Origin: Tubulanus polymorphus
Lineage: Eukaryota > Nemertea > Palaeonemertea > Tubulaniformes > Tubulanidae
Assembly: GCF_964204645.1 (NCBI RefSeq)
Contig: NC_134025.1
Location: 5,089,001 to 5,153,000, forward strand
Length of the DNA stretch: 64,000 nucleotides
Direction of reading: 5' to 3'
The position numbers were made by a program, and so were the translations under genes. The notes under the pieces were generated by a model that searched no databases, had not been told where the DNA came from, and worked only from the letters and a program-made list of their open reading frames with translations. Below are positions 1 to 12,025 of this stretch, piece by piece (position 1 is the first letter of the stretch; each line of letters starts with the position of its first letter).

Positions 1-3000
1 GTTTGGCTTCGCAATTCGCCGCCCGCACCAATTTCATCGTTTAGCCAGAGTCGATATCAAGCAAATAATGAAGGGAAAAAATATATATGATTTACCACCA
101 AGAAGCCACATTAAATTCATCGCTAGCGCGCTGTCTTATTTCTAGGGTTTCACGTGGGACGCGGTATAATCTATTTCGTTCCCGCATATTTGGCGCCATG
201 ATAGATGAAAATAACCTTAAACACGAACGTCGTCAACGTAGCTGTAAATGCGTAGTACGGATTTTTTTTTAATAGATAATTCTGATCAAGTCTTGTCGGT
301 TTTTCAATGCGGTATGTATGATATAGTTATTTTTCCACTAACTTGTAAAATAGATTCAACACAGTTCAACCGTTGTTTGCGAATCCACCGTTTGGGCCTC
401 ATAATCACAATCACTTAATAACCAAAAATATACTTGATTTCATTAAGTTATTATCTCTTTTAGATCATTATCACGTTGATCATGAAGAAAGTAAAGGTAA
501 TACAGATTTTTCTACATAAAAAAAAAAATAAAACGTTTATGGCAGATAAAAGCTGCATATTGAGCTGGAATATATGATTTATGTTTGACTAGTACGGCTT
601 TCTATCACAATGGCTGACATGTTATCAAGTGATGCAAGCTGCTCCTGCGTAACAGCAAGCTTTATTAGTTTTGCGCACTATTTTCATTTAATAACAGAAG
701 ATTTTTTATAATCTTATCACCATGAGGTATATGTGGCGCTTGTAAATAGAACGGCCTTGTCAGCTGTTACGCCAGGTCATAGTTAATTCTACATAAATGT
801 ATATAAAATAATTTCGCATTATGAAATGAATACGAGGTTTATGAACTTAGATTCGCTCATCTATAAAAGTGCAAGCAATCTACATATGTGTACTCATAGT
901 ACCATTAAATGAAACATAGACTTGAGGACCTTTATCCGCACACCATCTGGAATATAACACTCTAAAAGCACACATGCTAATCTAAATCTCAATACGAAAA
1001 AGTGGCTCTCAAATAATCAATGATACGTGAATTACGTTGATATCTTTACACTTAACGCAATTCAAAAAATCCCATCAATGGGTCTTAATAAATATTATCC
1101 ACGATGAATGATTTTTTCATCCATGGAATGAGTCAGTTGGATATGATTGCTATCAGGTTTGGTGTGAAGTGGTTATCAGATGACTAGCCGTCTCTATCTA
1201 TCCTTCAAGTCGACGGCAATCTCAGCTCCCCTTGATGATGGGTGCATCCGGGAAACGTTGCGGCTTCTTTTAAAATTCTAAGCCCGAGGCCAGTTATAGG
1301 GACGAATCACTAATGTATTTATATTCATGTTATTATCGCAGAAATTGACTTATGTTGAAAATAAAAGCTTTCAAATGTTTGATATTTGGGTGAATTTCAA
1401 AAATGAATGAATGAAGTGAATGAAAAAAATTAGATTTCTATTGATTCTTTTGTCTATCTCAGTACAACCAACGACAACCCGTTTGAAATGCGTAAATACG
1501 GTGAAGTCGTCTTCACAATCGAAAATCAAGTGGCGATCTGATCGAAATTGATCGATCTATCTTACATCGTTTGATTGTCGGCTTTGTCGTTATCGAGAGC
1601 TGCTTTGAAATCGTATATATCACCCCTTTGCCTTTATCATGAGCATCGAATTTCTGTCGCCATATATCGAACGTGGATGTACACGGCGCAAATTTATTGG
1701 AATATTTTCTGCTATCTGGTTAACAACTACGCGACATCTGCTGTAGTTTTGCCAAATTAAGCATCTATTCAACCTGCTCCTAATGGCACAGCAGCGCGGC
1801 AGCGTTACATAGCTATAAATTATACCATACTTTATAGCGATACTGTCGGCAGTACAGAACCCTTGAGCTGGATGATCTGATTTTTCAATGTAACATTATC
1901 CGAGATCTTTTTTCAGAATCTCCGTAAGTCAATTCCTAAAGAAGAGAAACTAATGTTTATAATAATCTGAAAAAACCGCTTCAAAGCATCATTTCTGATT
2001 TTGATAATGGATCTCAGATAATCATAATCCCGGGTATAAATCATAATACAAATCTTTTAATTTTTCTACTTTTCTACGTTTTTCTATTGTGTATATTGGA
2101 TTCGTTGTGACATTAAGAAATATATGGTCTTTGTATGTGTCTTGTGGAAAAGAAACTAGTTTAGTTTTGATAGTAATTTCCGTTAGTTTTCCCATTTCGA
2201 ACCCAATGTGACATACCAATGCCTATTTAGTGATAGCTTAAAGTTTTTTTATCCTTCCTTCGCTAGTAAGATCAAAACCTGAATTTCCAACCAGGTGACA
2301 TTTTAACGTCGCCACTATTCATATCTCATCGCATTTCAGAACACAAAACAAGTCGATTCAATAAGAAATCCGTTTGTTTCAGTAATAATACCGTCGTCAT
2401 CATGCTAACATCTGAAAATAGTCGTATGCGATTGAAAACTCGTTATGATTGATTACTAGCGTCATTCCGTTAAAAACAACACCCGTGGTAGGAGAAAACA
2501 GGTATGTCCCCGGAAATATATCCATCATGTCCTGGATGATAGGTTTTATATCCCCCAGCGGTTTGGGTCGCTTAAGATAATGCTGGCTGTATCTCATCAA
2601 ACGGTTTATTTATATCTTTAACAATTGCTGTATTGGATCTTCGAGAATGGGAGAATGCTCTTGAAAGTACAATTATCAGCAAAATAGGTTATTCGTCGTT
2701 AAGTGCTTCGATTATTTGTTGGTCTCATTTCGAGATTCACGGTTACAGTACTAGAATATTGGGTGTGGCTCCCCGATTTATCAGAAGTAATTGTTAGAGA
2801 TCCTTACGTTAAGCAGAATATTGCCTTAGTTAAGAAAATCAGCCGGTACCGATGGACAAGTGAGAAGCAGACAACAAACGGAATACTATTATCATCCGGG
2901 TGATTGAAAACGACCTCATATCAGGACTGTTTACCATATCACGGTGTCAAAAGCATTCAGCAGTAACGCTGCCTCGAGTAATTCCTTTTTCATCATTCAG

Positions 3001-4364
3001 CAATAAACCACACGTACATAAAGGAAGCGCTGTATTAATTATGGGCCAACGACAGGGATATAGACTATAATTATATCCTAATATGATATAGCATTAAATG
3101 TGTGCATCGTTGGATGGCAAATAAATGAGAACATTCTTTGAAGTTGGCGAGCTAGTCGGCGTAACTGCTTAACATGTTTCGGGTGCTTATTAGTATATAG
3201 CCGTACTCGCGATGCGTGTGACCCTCCGCCAGTATACTTAACCTTTAATCAGTCGGCGCAAATGCTTCAATCTCCACACGGCCATAAACAAATCAGAAAC
3301 AAATTACCGATGGACGTGACGTGCAAAAAATGCTTCGTACCATTAGAAAAAAAGAATATTGTATCAAGAATTTCGGCGAGGGAGGTGAATAAAGATAGGA
3401 GTAGAATCTTCAAGACCATCTTATTTATCTATTAATCAGAAACATATAAGCAATACGTAACAAAATTATGATCATTATTTTCCACACTGAAGCAGATTCA
3501 TCAACTGTCATACTCGGTAGAGGTGAAAACTGGTCACGTTACAATTCACGCTGTATATGGCTTATTGGAAGCCTAATTGAATTTTACGCGATTCCATTAC
3601 GAATTTCGTCTCCAATATATATAACAGTGGGGATAATCTTACTTGAGAATTGTACTGCCACGAGCATGGCCATTTGTCAAGCAGAAACCGATTATAGAAT
3701 TCGAATTCATGGCCGTGGAACTAATTACGAGACCAGTCCATATATATTGTATTTCATCATTAGCGCATAGTGGTGCATTTCTCCTTATACATTAAGTCAA
3801 TCGTGCGTATGCAAATCAAATCTCATTATATTGAATCTAAATTATTGGTTAAAAGGGTTGATAATAAGTTCAAAAAGGGTAATTTTAAGCCAAAATTTAA
3901 ATAAATTCTCATATTTTCACAATGTTTTTTAAGAAAGCGCCGATATGCAGAAATCAGAACGTGTTTACTCGAATAGTCGACAATAAGTCCAATGCTTATT
4001 ACCGGAGATAACGTAATATTCAAAATCGTTAAAATTCTCTTTGATACACAATACGGCTGATGTCATGACAGATTTTTACCTCTAAGTCATGAGGTATGAA
4101 ACATACATATCGAGATTGATGTTGAGTCGAACTCAAGGGGTGTTGTATTTCCTTTCTTTTTGTATCGTGCCACGTTGACGACCGTGACGTCGACTATTGA
4201 ATAGTTACGCCTACAAATCTGACAATTTTCAATGAATTCCTGATTAATTTTGGCTGCTGTAATTAACACTGTGTGAAAGAGGATGGACAATGCTGTACTT
4301 ACACAACAACTGAGTGAACGGCATTGCTGAAAGTATTAATTTAAGATTGATCTATAAAACCTAC
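1..4364. other. Non-coding stretch, probably intron 1 of the KCNK gene
   Basis: No exon with a recognisable protein and matching splice sites was found on either strand. Open frames of 60-100 codons occur at about 2.0, 2.4 and 3.5 kb, but they show no conserved motif and have AT-rich random composition. Because the KCNK exon at 4365-4728 ends in a splice donor pointing into this stretch, the simplest reading is that it is the 3'-ward intron of that channel gene. The second coding exon would then lie beyond the window edge. Confidence 0.5.
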
Positions 4365-4728
4365 CTATGGTTGAAACCACTGTGCCAACGAAGTAGAAAG
4401 ATCCAGCGAAGTCCCATCGCCTACGCTTATCGACAAGAAGACCAGTCACACTCGCTTCGGCGTGTAAATTCAAAAACTCCTGAAACTCCGTCTTGTTTAG
4501 ATGCGGGTTGTTCTCGTGGAATTTCTCCAGTGCTTCATAATATTTATTCCTTTCGACAATTTCGTTTTGCCTCTCTAGAAACATGAAGACGGTGGCACCG
4601 CTGACCATGTAAATACACATAACAATTGCTAAAAGTATGAATCTTGCGTTATCCTCAGTAAGGTGGAGATAAGCGCAGCACCCCTTTCTACGACGGGGAA
4701 CTGTTTGCCGAAATCTTCTTTTAGCCAT
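4365..4728 (-). CDS. KCNK13: Two-pore-domain K+ channel, THIK type (first coding exon)
   Basis: First coding exon of a two-pore-domain potassium channel, a plasma-membrane leak K+ channel. The ATG is at 4728. The exon encodes 121 residues: a basic N-terminus, the THIK-like motif HLTEDNARFILLA just before transmembrane segment M1, a long extracellular cap helix region (EFQEFLNLHAEASVTG), then RRWDFAGSFYFVGTVVSTIG, which is pore helix 1 and the start of the first selectivity filter. A donor (GTAGG) follows at 4364, after the first base of the filter glycine. In vertebrate KCNK12/13 the only coding intron interrupts the gene at this same filter, which supports THIK over TWIK or TREK. Exon 2, carrying M2-M4 and the second pore, was not found to the left and should lie outside the window. 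Partial gene. Confidence 0.85.
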
Positions 4729-6422
4729 TATCTATTCGGCATACCACCTAGAATCGAATGGGAAAACACGGTATGAAACACCGATATGAAATACTATTGT
4801 GTTAATGCAACCCACTACTACAACTGGTAATAACATATTTTGTCGTCTTGCTCGTGATGAATCTCTCCATCAAGTATCGTTGCACCGGTAAGATGACGGT
4901 GCACTGAAAGTGATAGACGACAACGGGCACGCGAGTTATTACAACGCTCTCACCATCGTTTAGTAACCTTTGCAAAAATATCGGAATCTTTAATCCCAAC
5001 GACATTAGTCCGCTATCAAGGAAAACATATTAAAGATTTTCGACCTGCAACTGCTTAGAGCGAATCATTATAACCTCGGAAAAACGTTGTTGATCCGTGA
5101 TTGGCGATGAAAATCAGTGTAGAGCTCAACCAGTTATAATACGCATAAAAAGGCTGTGAGCTTATAAGCTTCACATTGATAAATATGTACGTTGATTTGA
5201 CTTATAGCCTCGGGATGTGGTGTAAAACCACGCCTAATTTTCTGTATAGATGCTGTGTTGCTATAGCAACGAAAATAACAAACCAAAAAGTTACCTATCA
5301 AAATTAATCCTTGGACAAATCTTTAGACACTGTTAACAAATGCTTTTATAGGTATAATGAAAATTGATTTTAAAATGAAAAATGAAATTGATATATCTAA
5401 AATCTTTTGATTAATACACTCAAATATTTTTAATTGGTATATCTAAGATATTTGAAAATCTAAAGATTAGATTGCTGAATATGAATTGCCTCGATTGATT
5501 AATGATTTATATTATCAGTAATAATATGTTGTAAACAAACAGAAATATTTACACTACTCGTTCAAACGATTTTCAATTCGATGATCGAAAGCCTGTGAAC
5601 TTCCTAAGAAAAACTTCCTAAGAAAATCCGATGATTCTGAATTGAGATAGTACCGAATATCTGGATTCTTCAAAAGTAAATATAATTTCTAAATTTAAAA
5701 GAAAAATTTTACGAGAACTAGGCCTGCTGGTAGCCTACGTCTGAATTGGAAGAGCCCATGAATTTGATTCTTCAAACAGACATTTTTCAAATTCGACGGC
5801 CTTATCGATTTTATAAACATATACTTATCACAAACAAAAGGTTACCGGTGCTACATAAACTAAGACTAACGAGAGAAAAGGGATGCAATACGGAAGCAGA
5901 GCTAAGGAATTTTGAGATTTAAGAGAAATATAAGCAGCAAGTTTTTTCTCTTATTATCGTCGTCATCACTGCATCATCAGATTTGTTACTTTGCACCTAG
6001 CCCATCCTCACAGGGTGGGTGTTAAACTATTTCTGTCACAGAATGGTACCGAATGAAAAAATGTGTAAAATTCCGAATCGATTAGCACTTAATTTTTCCT
6101 AGAACAAGTGGATGGCCTTTTCTTCCCTAGGAAAAAGATCGTACTCCTTATCGCCCTGGCAAGCAAAAACCGAAGTATATTCGTCCACTAGGTGGTGTTC
6201 TTGTCGATTAATGAAACGTTATAGACTCTAAAGAAAAAAACCTCGTAAGGAAGAGCCATTACGAAGCACTCAAACATTTTAATCGTAAAAGGTACCTTTG
6301 ACGGATTTTGGAAAAATATTTATTTCAGTTTATTGTCAATCAACAGCTCAATATCTAAAATCAATTTATTAGGCCTACATTAATTTAAAATTGGTTGACA
6401 AATCGTTCTCCAATCTTCCCAA

Positions 6423-6430
6423 CCAATCCA
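6423..6430. repeat. Left target-site duplication of the MITE
   Basis: CCAATCCA; the identical 8-mer occurs at 6886-6893 on the other side of the inverted-repeat element. Confidence 0.65.
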
Positions 6431-6885
6431 AGGGTCATCCTTATTACCGAGATGATGTATTTTACCGAGATGAACCGAGATCAACCGAGATGAAATTAAA
6501 TATAACATATCTATTTATTCCTTATCGATTTTAACACTTGAAATCACGTTATATCAGTAATAAATACCTCCTAGAGTCATATTTTACATATTTTTTTATT
6601 TAAAAAAATTTTGACTCAAAAAACGTAAACTCGGTTAGCAATAAAATTTCATTGAATTTGATTGATCGACGATCTCATCTCGGTAAAGTTAAAAGTTATT
6701 TTTCCAAAAATATCCGACAAAATATGTAAACTATGAACCCAGCAGGCATTTATTACTGATATAATATGATTTCAATGGTTAAAATCGATATGGAAGGAAT
6801 AAATAAATATGTTATATTTAATTTCATCTCGGTTGATCTCGGTTCATCTCGGTAAAATACATCATCTCGGTAATAAGGATGACCG
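6431..6885. mobile_element. Fold-back MITE with about 138-bp terminal inverted repeats
   Basis: The left arm (about 6431-6569) and right arm (about 6746-6885) are near-identical reverse complements. Both start with GGTCATCCTTATTACCGAG, and both carry several copies of ACCGAGATG followed by an AT-rich stretch. The loop is about 175 bp. An 8-bp direct repeat, CCAATCCA, flanks the element (6423-6430 and 6886-6893) and looks like a target-site duplication. Eight-base duplications are typical of hAT-type elements. There is no coding capacity, so it is non-autonomous. The superfamily assignment is inference. Confidence 0.75.
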
Positions 6886-7052
6886 CCAATCCAATCCCGG
6901 CAGAGCCCTGTCTTAACAACAATCTCACAAATAATTGAACTTACCTTTTGCCCTGGTTGCAAATATTTGTACATTAGCCATGATATTTTTTCATCTAAAA
7001 GTAGCTGATTTTGAAATACAAGTTTTGGGTTGTTCACCACAAGCTTAAGTGA

Positions 7053-7637
<585 letters not shown>

Positions 7638-9795
7638 GAAATAACATATCCACCTCTAGAGGTACTAATACCATAGGTTCATTAGAAATTTTGTCATTCA
7701 GGGGTCATTTTGAGAAATTACAAGTAGGCTAAATATTGGCTCGAAAGTGATCCAGCTAATAATATATAAGAAAATGTACTTTTGTATCATACTCTGCTAG
7801 CCTGTCTATACTCATATCTAATACCCGGGTTACGCGTCTAAACTACGTTTGAAACACGGGTTTTCAACAAAACCTAGGTTTTAGAAACCTTTCTTGAAAA
7901 TGAAGAGTTTAAACCTGCATCAGGCTCTGCATTTTTGCTAGTATAGACGATAAACTTGTGTTCAATGCAGCGTTCGAGAGTCGACCTAGAACTTGAACTA
8001 TGGATCTGGACCCAAGTTTTTTGGTATTTGAGAGAAGTTTTTCCAGTGAGATTGCAATGGGTATATTTGTTTATGAAATAAATCAGTGGTCCACTCTTTC
8101 AGTAGCTTAATTCCGGTAAATTCAAAACCTAATCAAAATTTCAACTCGCCTAAAAGAAACTTGATCTGTGTCTTATATAACATTTTCTTAGTGATTTTAC
8201 TACAAGAAAAGTAGCCTCTGTAGCCTTTTATTCTAGTCTTAATCCTATATTGTCATTCAGCTTTATCATTTAACTTTATGCATCTAATTGTTAGTTTGGT
8301 ATTTATGATAGTAGTCTCTAAAACTTTGACAATCCATTGTAACCGCATGTAATGATACATGTATTATAGGCCTATATGTTGTTGAATCTTTTTGCATCTA
8401 AATGTTTTTAACCTGAACTGATTAGCCTTAATCTTTTAATGTAAATGCTATAGCATTTTTATGATGGGTATTAATCACGTGTTTCATCTGTGAAGATATC
8501 TGCATTTAATATGGAATTTTGGATACATTTTCACTCCATGATGACCAAGAAATCCGTTTGTATCATCTATCAGCCTTTAATTAATACCTCATCGAGTCAG
8601 AATTTCTTGTAATTGCATTTATTCAGTTGTTAATACCTTGCCCCTGACAGCCTTTTCTGTTTATTCATTTCATTTGTTTAGTTTTGTGTACCCGCTATTG
8701 AGTTAGAGTGATTGGCTGTCATTTTGGTCACCGTTAGTAAGAAAAACAACTTTCCCGTCCCTGTAGCACCAATATATATTTTCTGTATTCCCAGGGTTGT
8801 TCATGGTTAGTTGATGTATATTGATCATTCCACGACAGATGTCACCAAGCTGTGTTCTTTCTTGGGGTTCTTTGCAAATAGCCTTGACACATTCAGATAT
8901 TTAATTACCGGGTAACTTTTAACGAATATGATTAATTTTTCTATCAATATTATTATGAATTTATTTCTATTTCAAAGACTAATGTAAATCTAGACTTTGA
9001 ATTTAATGATTACCGGTCTGATCGGCTTATATTATGAAATAGGTTTTCAGTGTACCAAGGATTTAGCTGAAGAACCGGTTTTCAATATATATACGTAGTT
9101 TATGTATTTAATACGAAGTTTTCCGATTAGGGGAACCTCATTACAACGGATGTCAAGGGCTGAAATATTTCCTCAACCAACATTTCATCACACCCATGAA
9201 TGAATTTGGTTTGATAAGTCATTTTACTTTTATAAAGTCGTCCCGAAGTCATAATGAGATTCCACTGTATTCATGGTTAATTGTTCCATTTTTTTATTTT
9301 ATTCATTTTTCTTGTTTTGTCGTTGTATTTTTTGTGATATAATATTTCATTACCGGTGAAATAAGCCCCACACTGTGTCAAAGGTTAAAACGTCATGAGT
9401 CTGAATCAGTGTATAGATACAAATGGAATTGTTTTGAAGGTTTTTTATTGAACGTTGGCACCCCTAAATTAATAGGTCCAATCATGGATGTAAAAACTAG
9501 TTTATACGTCCATGGTCCAATGTATATGACCACAAATTGATGGAGTTGTACTTGTAAGCGAATAAATCAGATTGCGCTGCTCCTTTCCAAAAGTGGGAGG
9601 TGAAAAAACTGTTGAAAAAAGCTTTTCGGTTAGCTCATATATTTATTAGATGAACACTTGGGGCAGCTAGGACACAGCCATCTCAGAAACATTCTTTGTT
9701 CATAAACATTGTAGTATGTAAATTTGTAAGTAGTGATTGATAATATATTCAAATGATATTGAGATGATAATAATCATACAAACAAGGTAACGGTT

Positions 9796-9801
9796 TTTAT
9801 T
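9796..9801 (-). terminator. Polyadenylation signal for the SAMD15-like gene
   Basis: AATAAA on the minus strand, 64 bp beyond the stop codon at 9865-9867. It overlaps the 3' end of TMEM229B, so the two mature transcripts should share a short antisense overlap. Confidence 0.6.
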
Positions 9802-9817
9802 GACTTGTAAATTGTTG

Positions 9818-9823
9818 AATAAA
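9818..9823 (+). terminator. Polyadenylation signal for TMEM229B
   Basis: AATAAA on the plus strand, immediately before the convergent SAMD15-like gene. It is the last canonical signal before the neighbour. Confidence 0.55.
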
Positions 9824-9864
9824 AACGTTGTTTGAATTCAAATATATCTTAAGTTCGTCGATAT

Positions 9865-11146
9865 CTATTCCTTGTGAGTTCGGAGCTTTGTAGCGTTGTC
9901 TTGAAGAAACCTGGAGAATGACAGCTTGTCTATCTTGACACCAGTACGACTTTTCGCCTCCAGATAAAGTTCCAGTGCTTCCCGACGCGGCAAGCCGATG
10001 CTCCTATACATGTCCGGTGTCGGTATTCCTAACAGTTTTCTGATTGCCTTAGTTATTACCTAAAACATTGAGTTTTCTATTCAGGATCAAGGAATATCTA
10101 CTCCGACTTGGGATGCAATTTATGGTCACTAGTAGTCTACTACTCGCTTTGGCGGAGATGAGAGGATGATTAAATGTAGGGATGAAGAAAAATATACATA
10201 TACAACTATTTTGATCTGAAAATTATACATTTGATATATTCAATATATACCACCAACCTGTTGAGACTTGAATTACGGGGCAGTCGGGCACTTTTTTGTT
10301 GGATTGGAAATTATTTAAAAAGTTGCTATCGTAATACATGCTATATCCTCTTGTATATAATAAATTTCACGATTTTCATGGCCAGATTTGTTCAGAATCG
10401 ATCTCAAAGCTTGGACAAATTAAACAATTTCTAGGTGAGGGCTCGCTTAATCTGCAATCTCGTAACCTTGCTAGTTATGGCAAAACCTCAATGGCCGCAC
10501 CATTGAAAATTTCCTCCCAATAATTTCGAAGAAGAATTTCTGGCCTGGTAATCAATTAATCATAACATTATTCTCGGTGAAAGTAAAGTGAGATTAATCT
10601 TTTTGGATTGCGAAACGGGTGAGACTAGGTTAAAAAAACGTCGAGCTTCGGAATGTATTGTCGATTATTACCTTCATATGTTCGTAATCGGTAATTCCAA
10701 TCTTGGGAAGACTGCACATGTCCAGAAATATCAGTTTCTTGCCGTTGATGAAATTATCGATAAAACACAGCTATAATTATTACCAAAACTAAATTTGTTT
10801 AACTCGGCTTTAAGCACATTAAAACTAATTGGTCAAACAGAATCCAAAATATATATTAGGTATACAGTGGAACCTCAACGAACTTCACGGGAACAAAAAA
10901 TATCTTCGTTATAACCGATAGTTCGTTGTATCCAGTATGATTAAATTAATTGAATTTTCTTACTTTGCGTTTATCGGTAATATGAAAATACGAAGCTACC
11001 TTGTACTGGGGGAAGCCTAGATCTGAGATCCAACACGCGACCTGCTGTTCGGGCCAAGTGACGCAGTGAGGCACCAATGCTTGGACTTTTCTCTCGAGAT
11101 TTTTTCGAGTGGATGCAAGTTGGGCCATCTTTCGGGATCCCTGCAT
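9865..11146 (-). CDS. SAMD15: SAM-domain protein, SAMD15-like
   Basis: Three coding exons: 11000-11146, 10672-10770 and 9865-10059; both junctions are phase 0 and the protein has 146 residues. An in-frame TAA directly precedes the ATG at 11146. The sterile alpha motif spans all three exons: WPEQQVACWISDLGFPQYK in exon 1, FINGKKLIFLDMCSLPKIGI then TDYEHMK in exon 2, and the last helix ITKAIRKLLGI in exon 3. A conserved tail follows (SIGLPRREALELYLEAKSRT). This SAM-plus-tail layout matches the C-terminus of vertebrate SAMD15; the long low-complexity N-terminus of that protein is absent here. SAM domains mediate homo- or hetero-oligomerisation; the specific role is unknown. The gene sits just downstream of the deiodinase on the same strand. 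Confidence 0.85.
10860..10940. repeat. Degenerate pogo/mariner-type terminal sequence
   Basis: Lies inside intron 1 of the SAMD15-like gene. TACAGTGGAACCTCAACGAAC, the common 'CAGTGGAACCTC' terminus of pogo/Tigger-like elements, is followed by a short relic (TTCGTTATAACCGATAGTTCG). Only one end is clear. Confidence 0.35.
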
Positions 11147-11261
11147 TTACCAAGGAAACGTCATTGACGGAATGTTGCCGTTAACTACTGTAACCACGAT
11201 ATCCTGTGAGACTGACGAATGTATGACGAGTGCATATGCGTGAAAGGTATCAAATGTACAG

Positions 11262-11267
11262 TTTATT
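11262..11267 (-). terminator. Possible polyadenylation signal of the deiodinase
   Basis: AATAAA on the minus strand, downstream of the SECIS element and about 115 bp before the SAMD15-like start codon. It would give a 3' UTR of roughly 780 nt that includes the SECIS. Confidence 0.45.
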
Positions 11268-11817
11268 TGCTTGATTTCCATCACAATCAGAACTCGGCGC
11301 TATCCGAAACCCGACTCAAAAATTAGGAGGATGAAGCAAACGAAATTCTGAAAGGCCTAACTAAAACGAGAGCAGGTCACCTGATTTTTATCGTCACTAT
11401 CCGGCAGATCTATTGAAGTATGTCGGTGGCCTGATTTCTATTTTGCCGGCCACACTGTTGCATTCGATAGAACACCTTCCTGCAAGTATTCTATCTTGTT
11501 TCTATCAGGCATTAGTGATAGCCTAAAGAGCAACGATTTACCCCAAAAATCACCCCACAACAATGAATATTTAAGACAATTTTTCGAGACTAGAATTATA
11601 TTACATGTAAATACATTAAGTTAATTTAACGGAGAATACTTGGAGTGGGAATTTGGAGTTGGCTATTGACTATGCGTTGAACTTAACAGCTTCGTGTGAA
11701 AACAAGACAAATTGTCCAAAGGTTTTTGCATGAATGCACGTACATGAACTTACCACACATATCTTAGACTCACAAATATCACAAAAAATCGAGTTTTCAG
11801 TACTCATTATTCAATTT

Positions 11818-11868
11818 CTTCAAGATTTCCGCTTCCCTGCTAGGGGTTGAGCAAAGATCCGTCATATT
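11818..11868 (-). ncRNA. SECIS element (form 2) of the deiodinase mRNA
   Basis: Read on the minus strand, AUGA (11862-11865) pairs across the core with UGA (11820-11822). Between them an 11-position helix forms: GGAUCUUUGCU against AGCGGAAAUCU, with one C-A mismatch and G-U pairs. It is topped by an unpaired AA, then a mini-stem CCC...GGG around a CUAGCA loop. That is the form-2 SECIS layout: non-Watson-Crick UGA/GA quartet, apical AA, extra ministem. A lower helix (AUUCUAAU with AUUGAAU, one bulge) flanks the quartet. It lies about 160 nt after the deiodinase stop codon, where a selenoprotein mRNA needs it for SBP2/EFSec-directed UGA recoding. Folding was done by eye. Confidence 0.88.
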
Positions 11869-12025
11869 AGAATATCAACGAATACCGTACTACTGCGGTT
11901 CTTGGTATTTCCATTAGTTAGTTTGTTCTGATGGCTATATTAACATTACCTTGATTTAAATTCGGACACAATAAGACACAACACACTTTTAAGATAGATT
12001 TTGTTAATGTTTGAAGCTATTTAGA

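Larger units (their letters stand above)
7638..9840 (+). other. Probable 3' UTR of TMEM229B
   Basis: About 2.2 kb without an exon on either strand, ending near an AATAAA at 9818-9823. Around 9124-9270 it contains a possible degenerate pogo/Tigger-type MITE: GGGAACCTCATTACAACGG on one side and, inverted, TCATAATGAGATTCCACTG on the other. Confidence 0.5.

Noticed and set aside
3468-3770. 100-codon plus-strand open frame
   Set aside because: No domain, low-complexity hydrophobic translation and no splice partners; considered chance.
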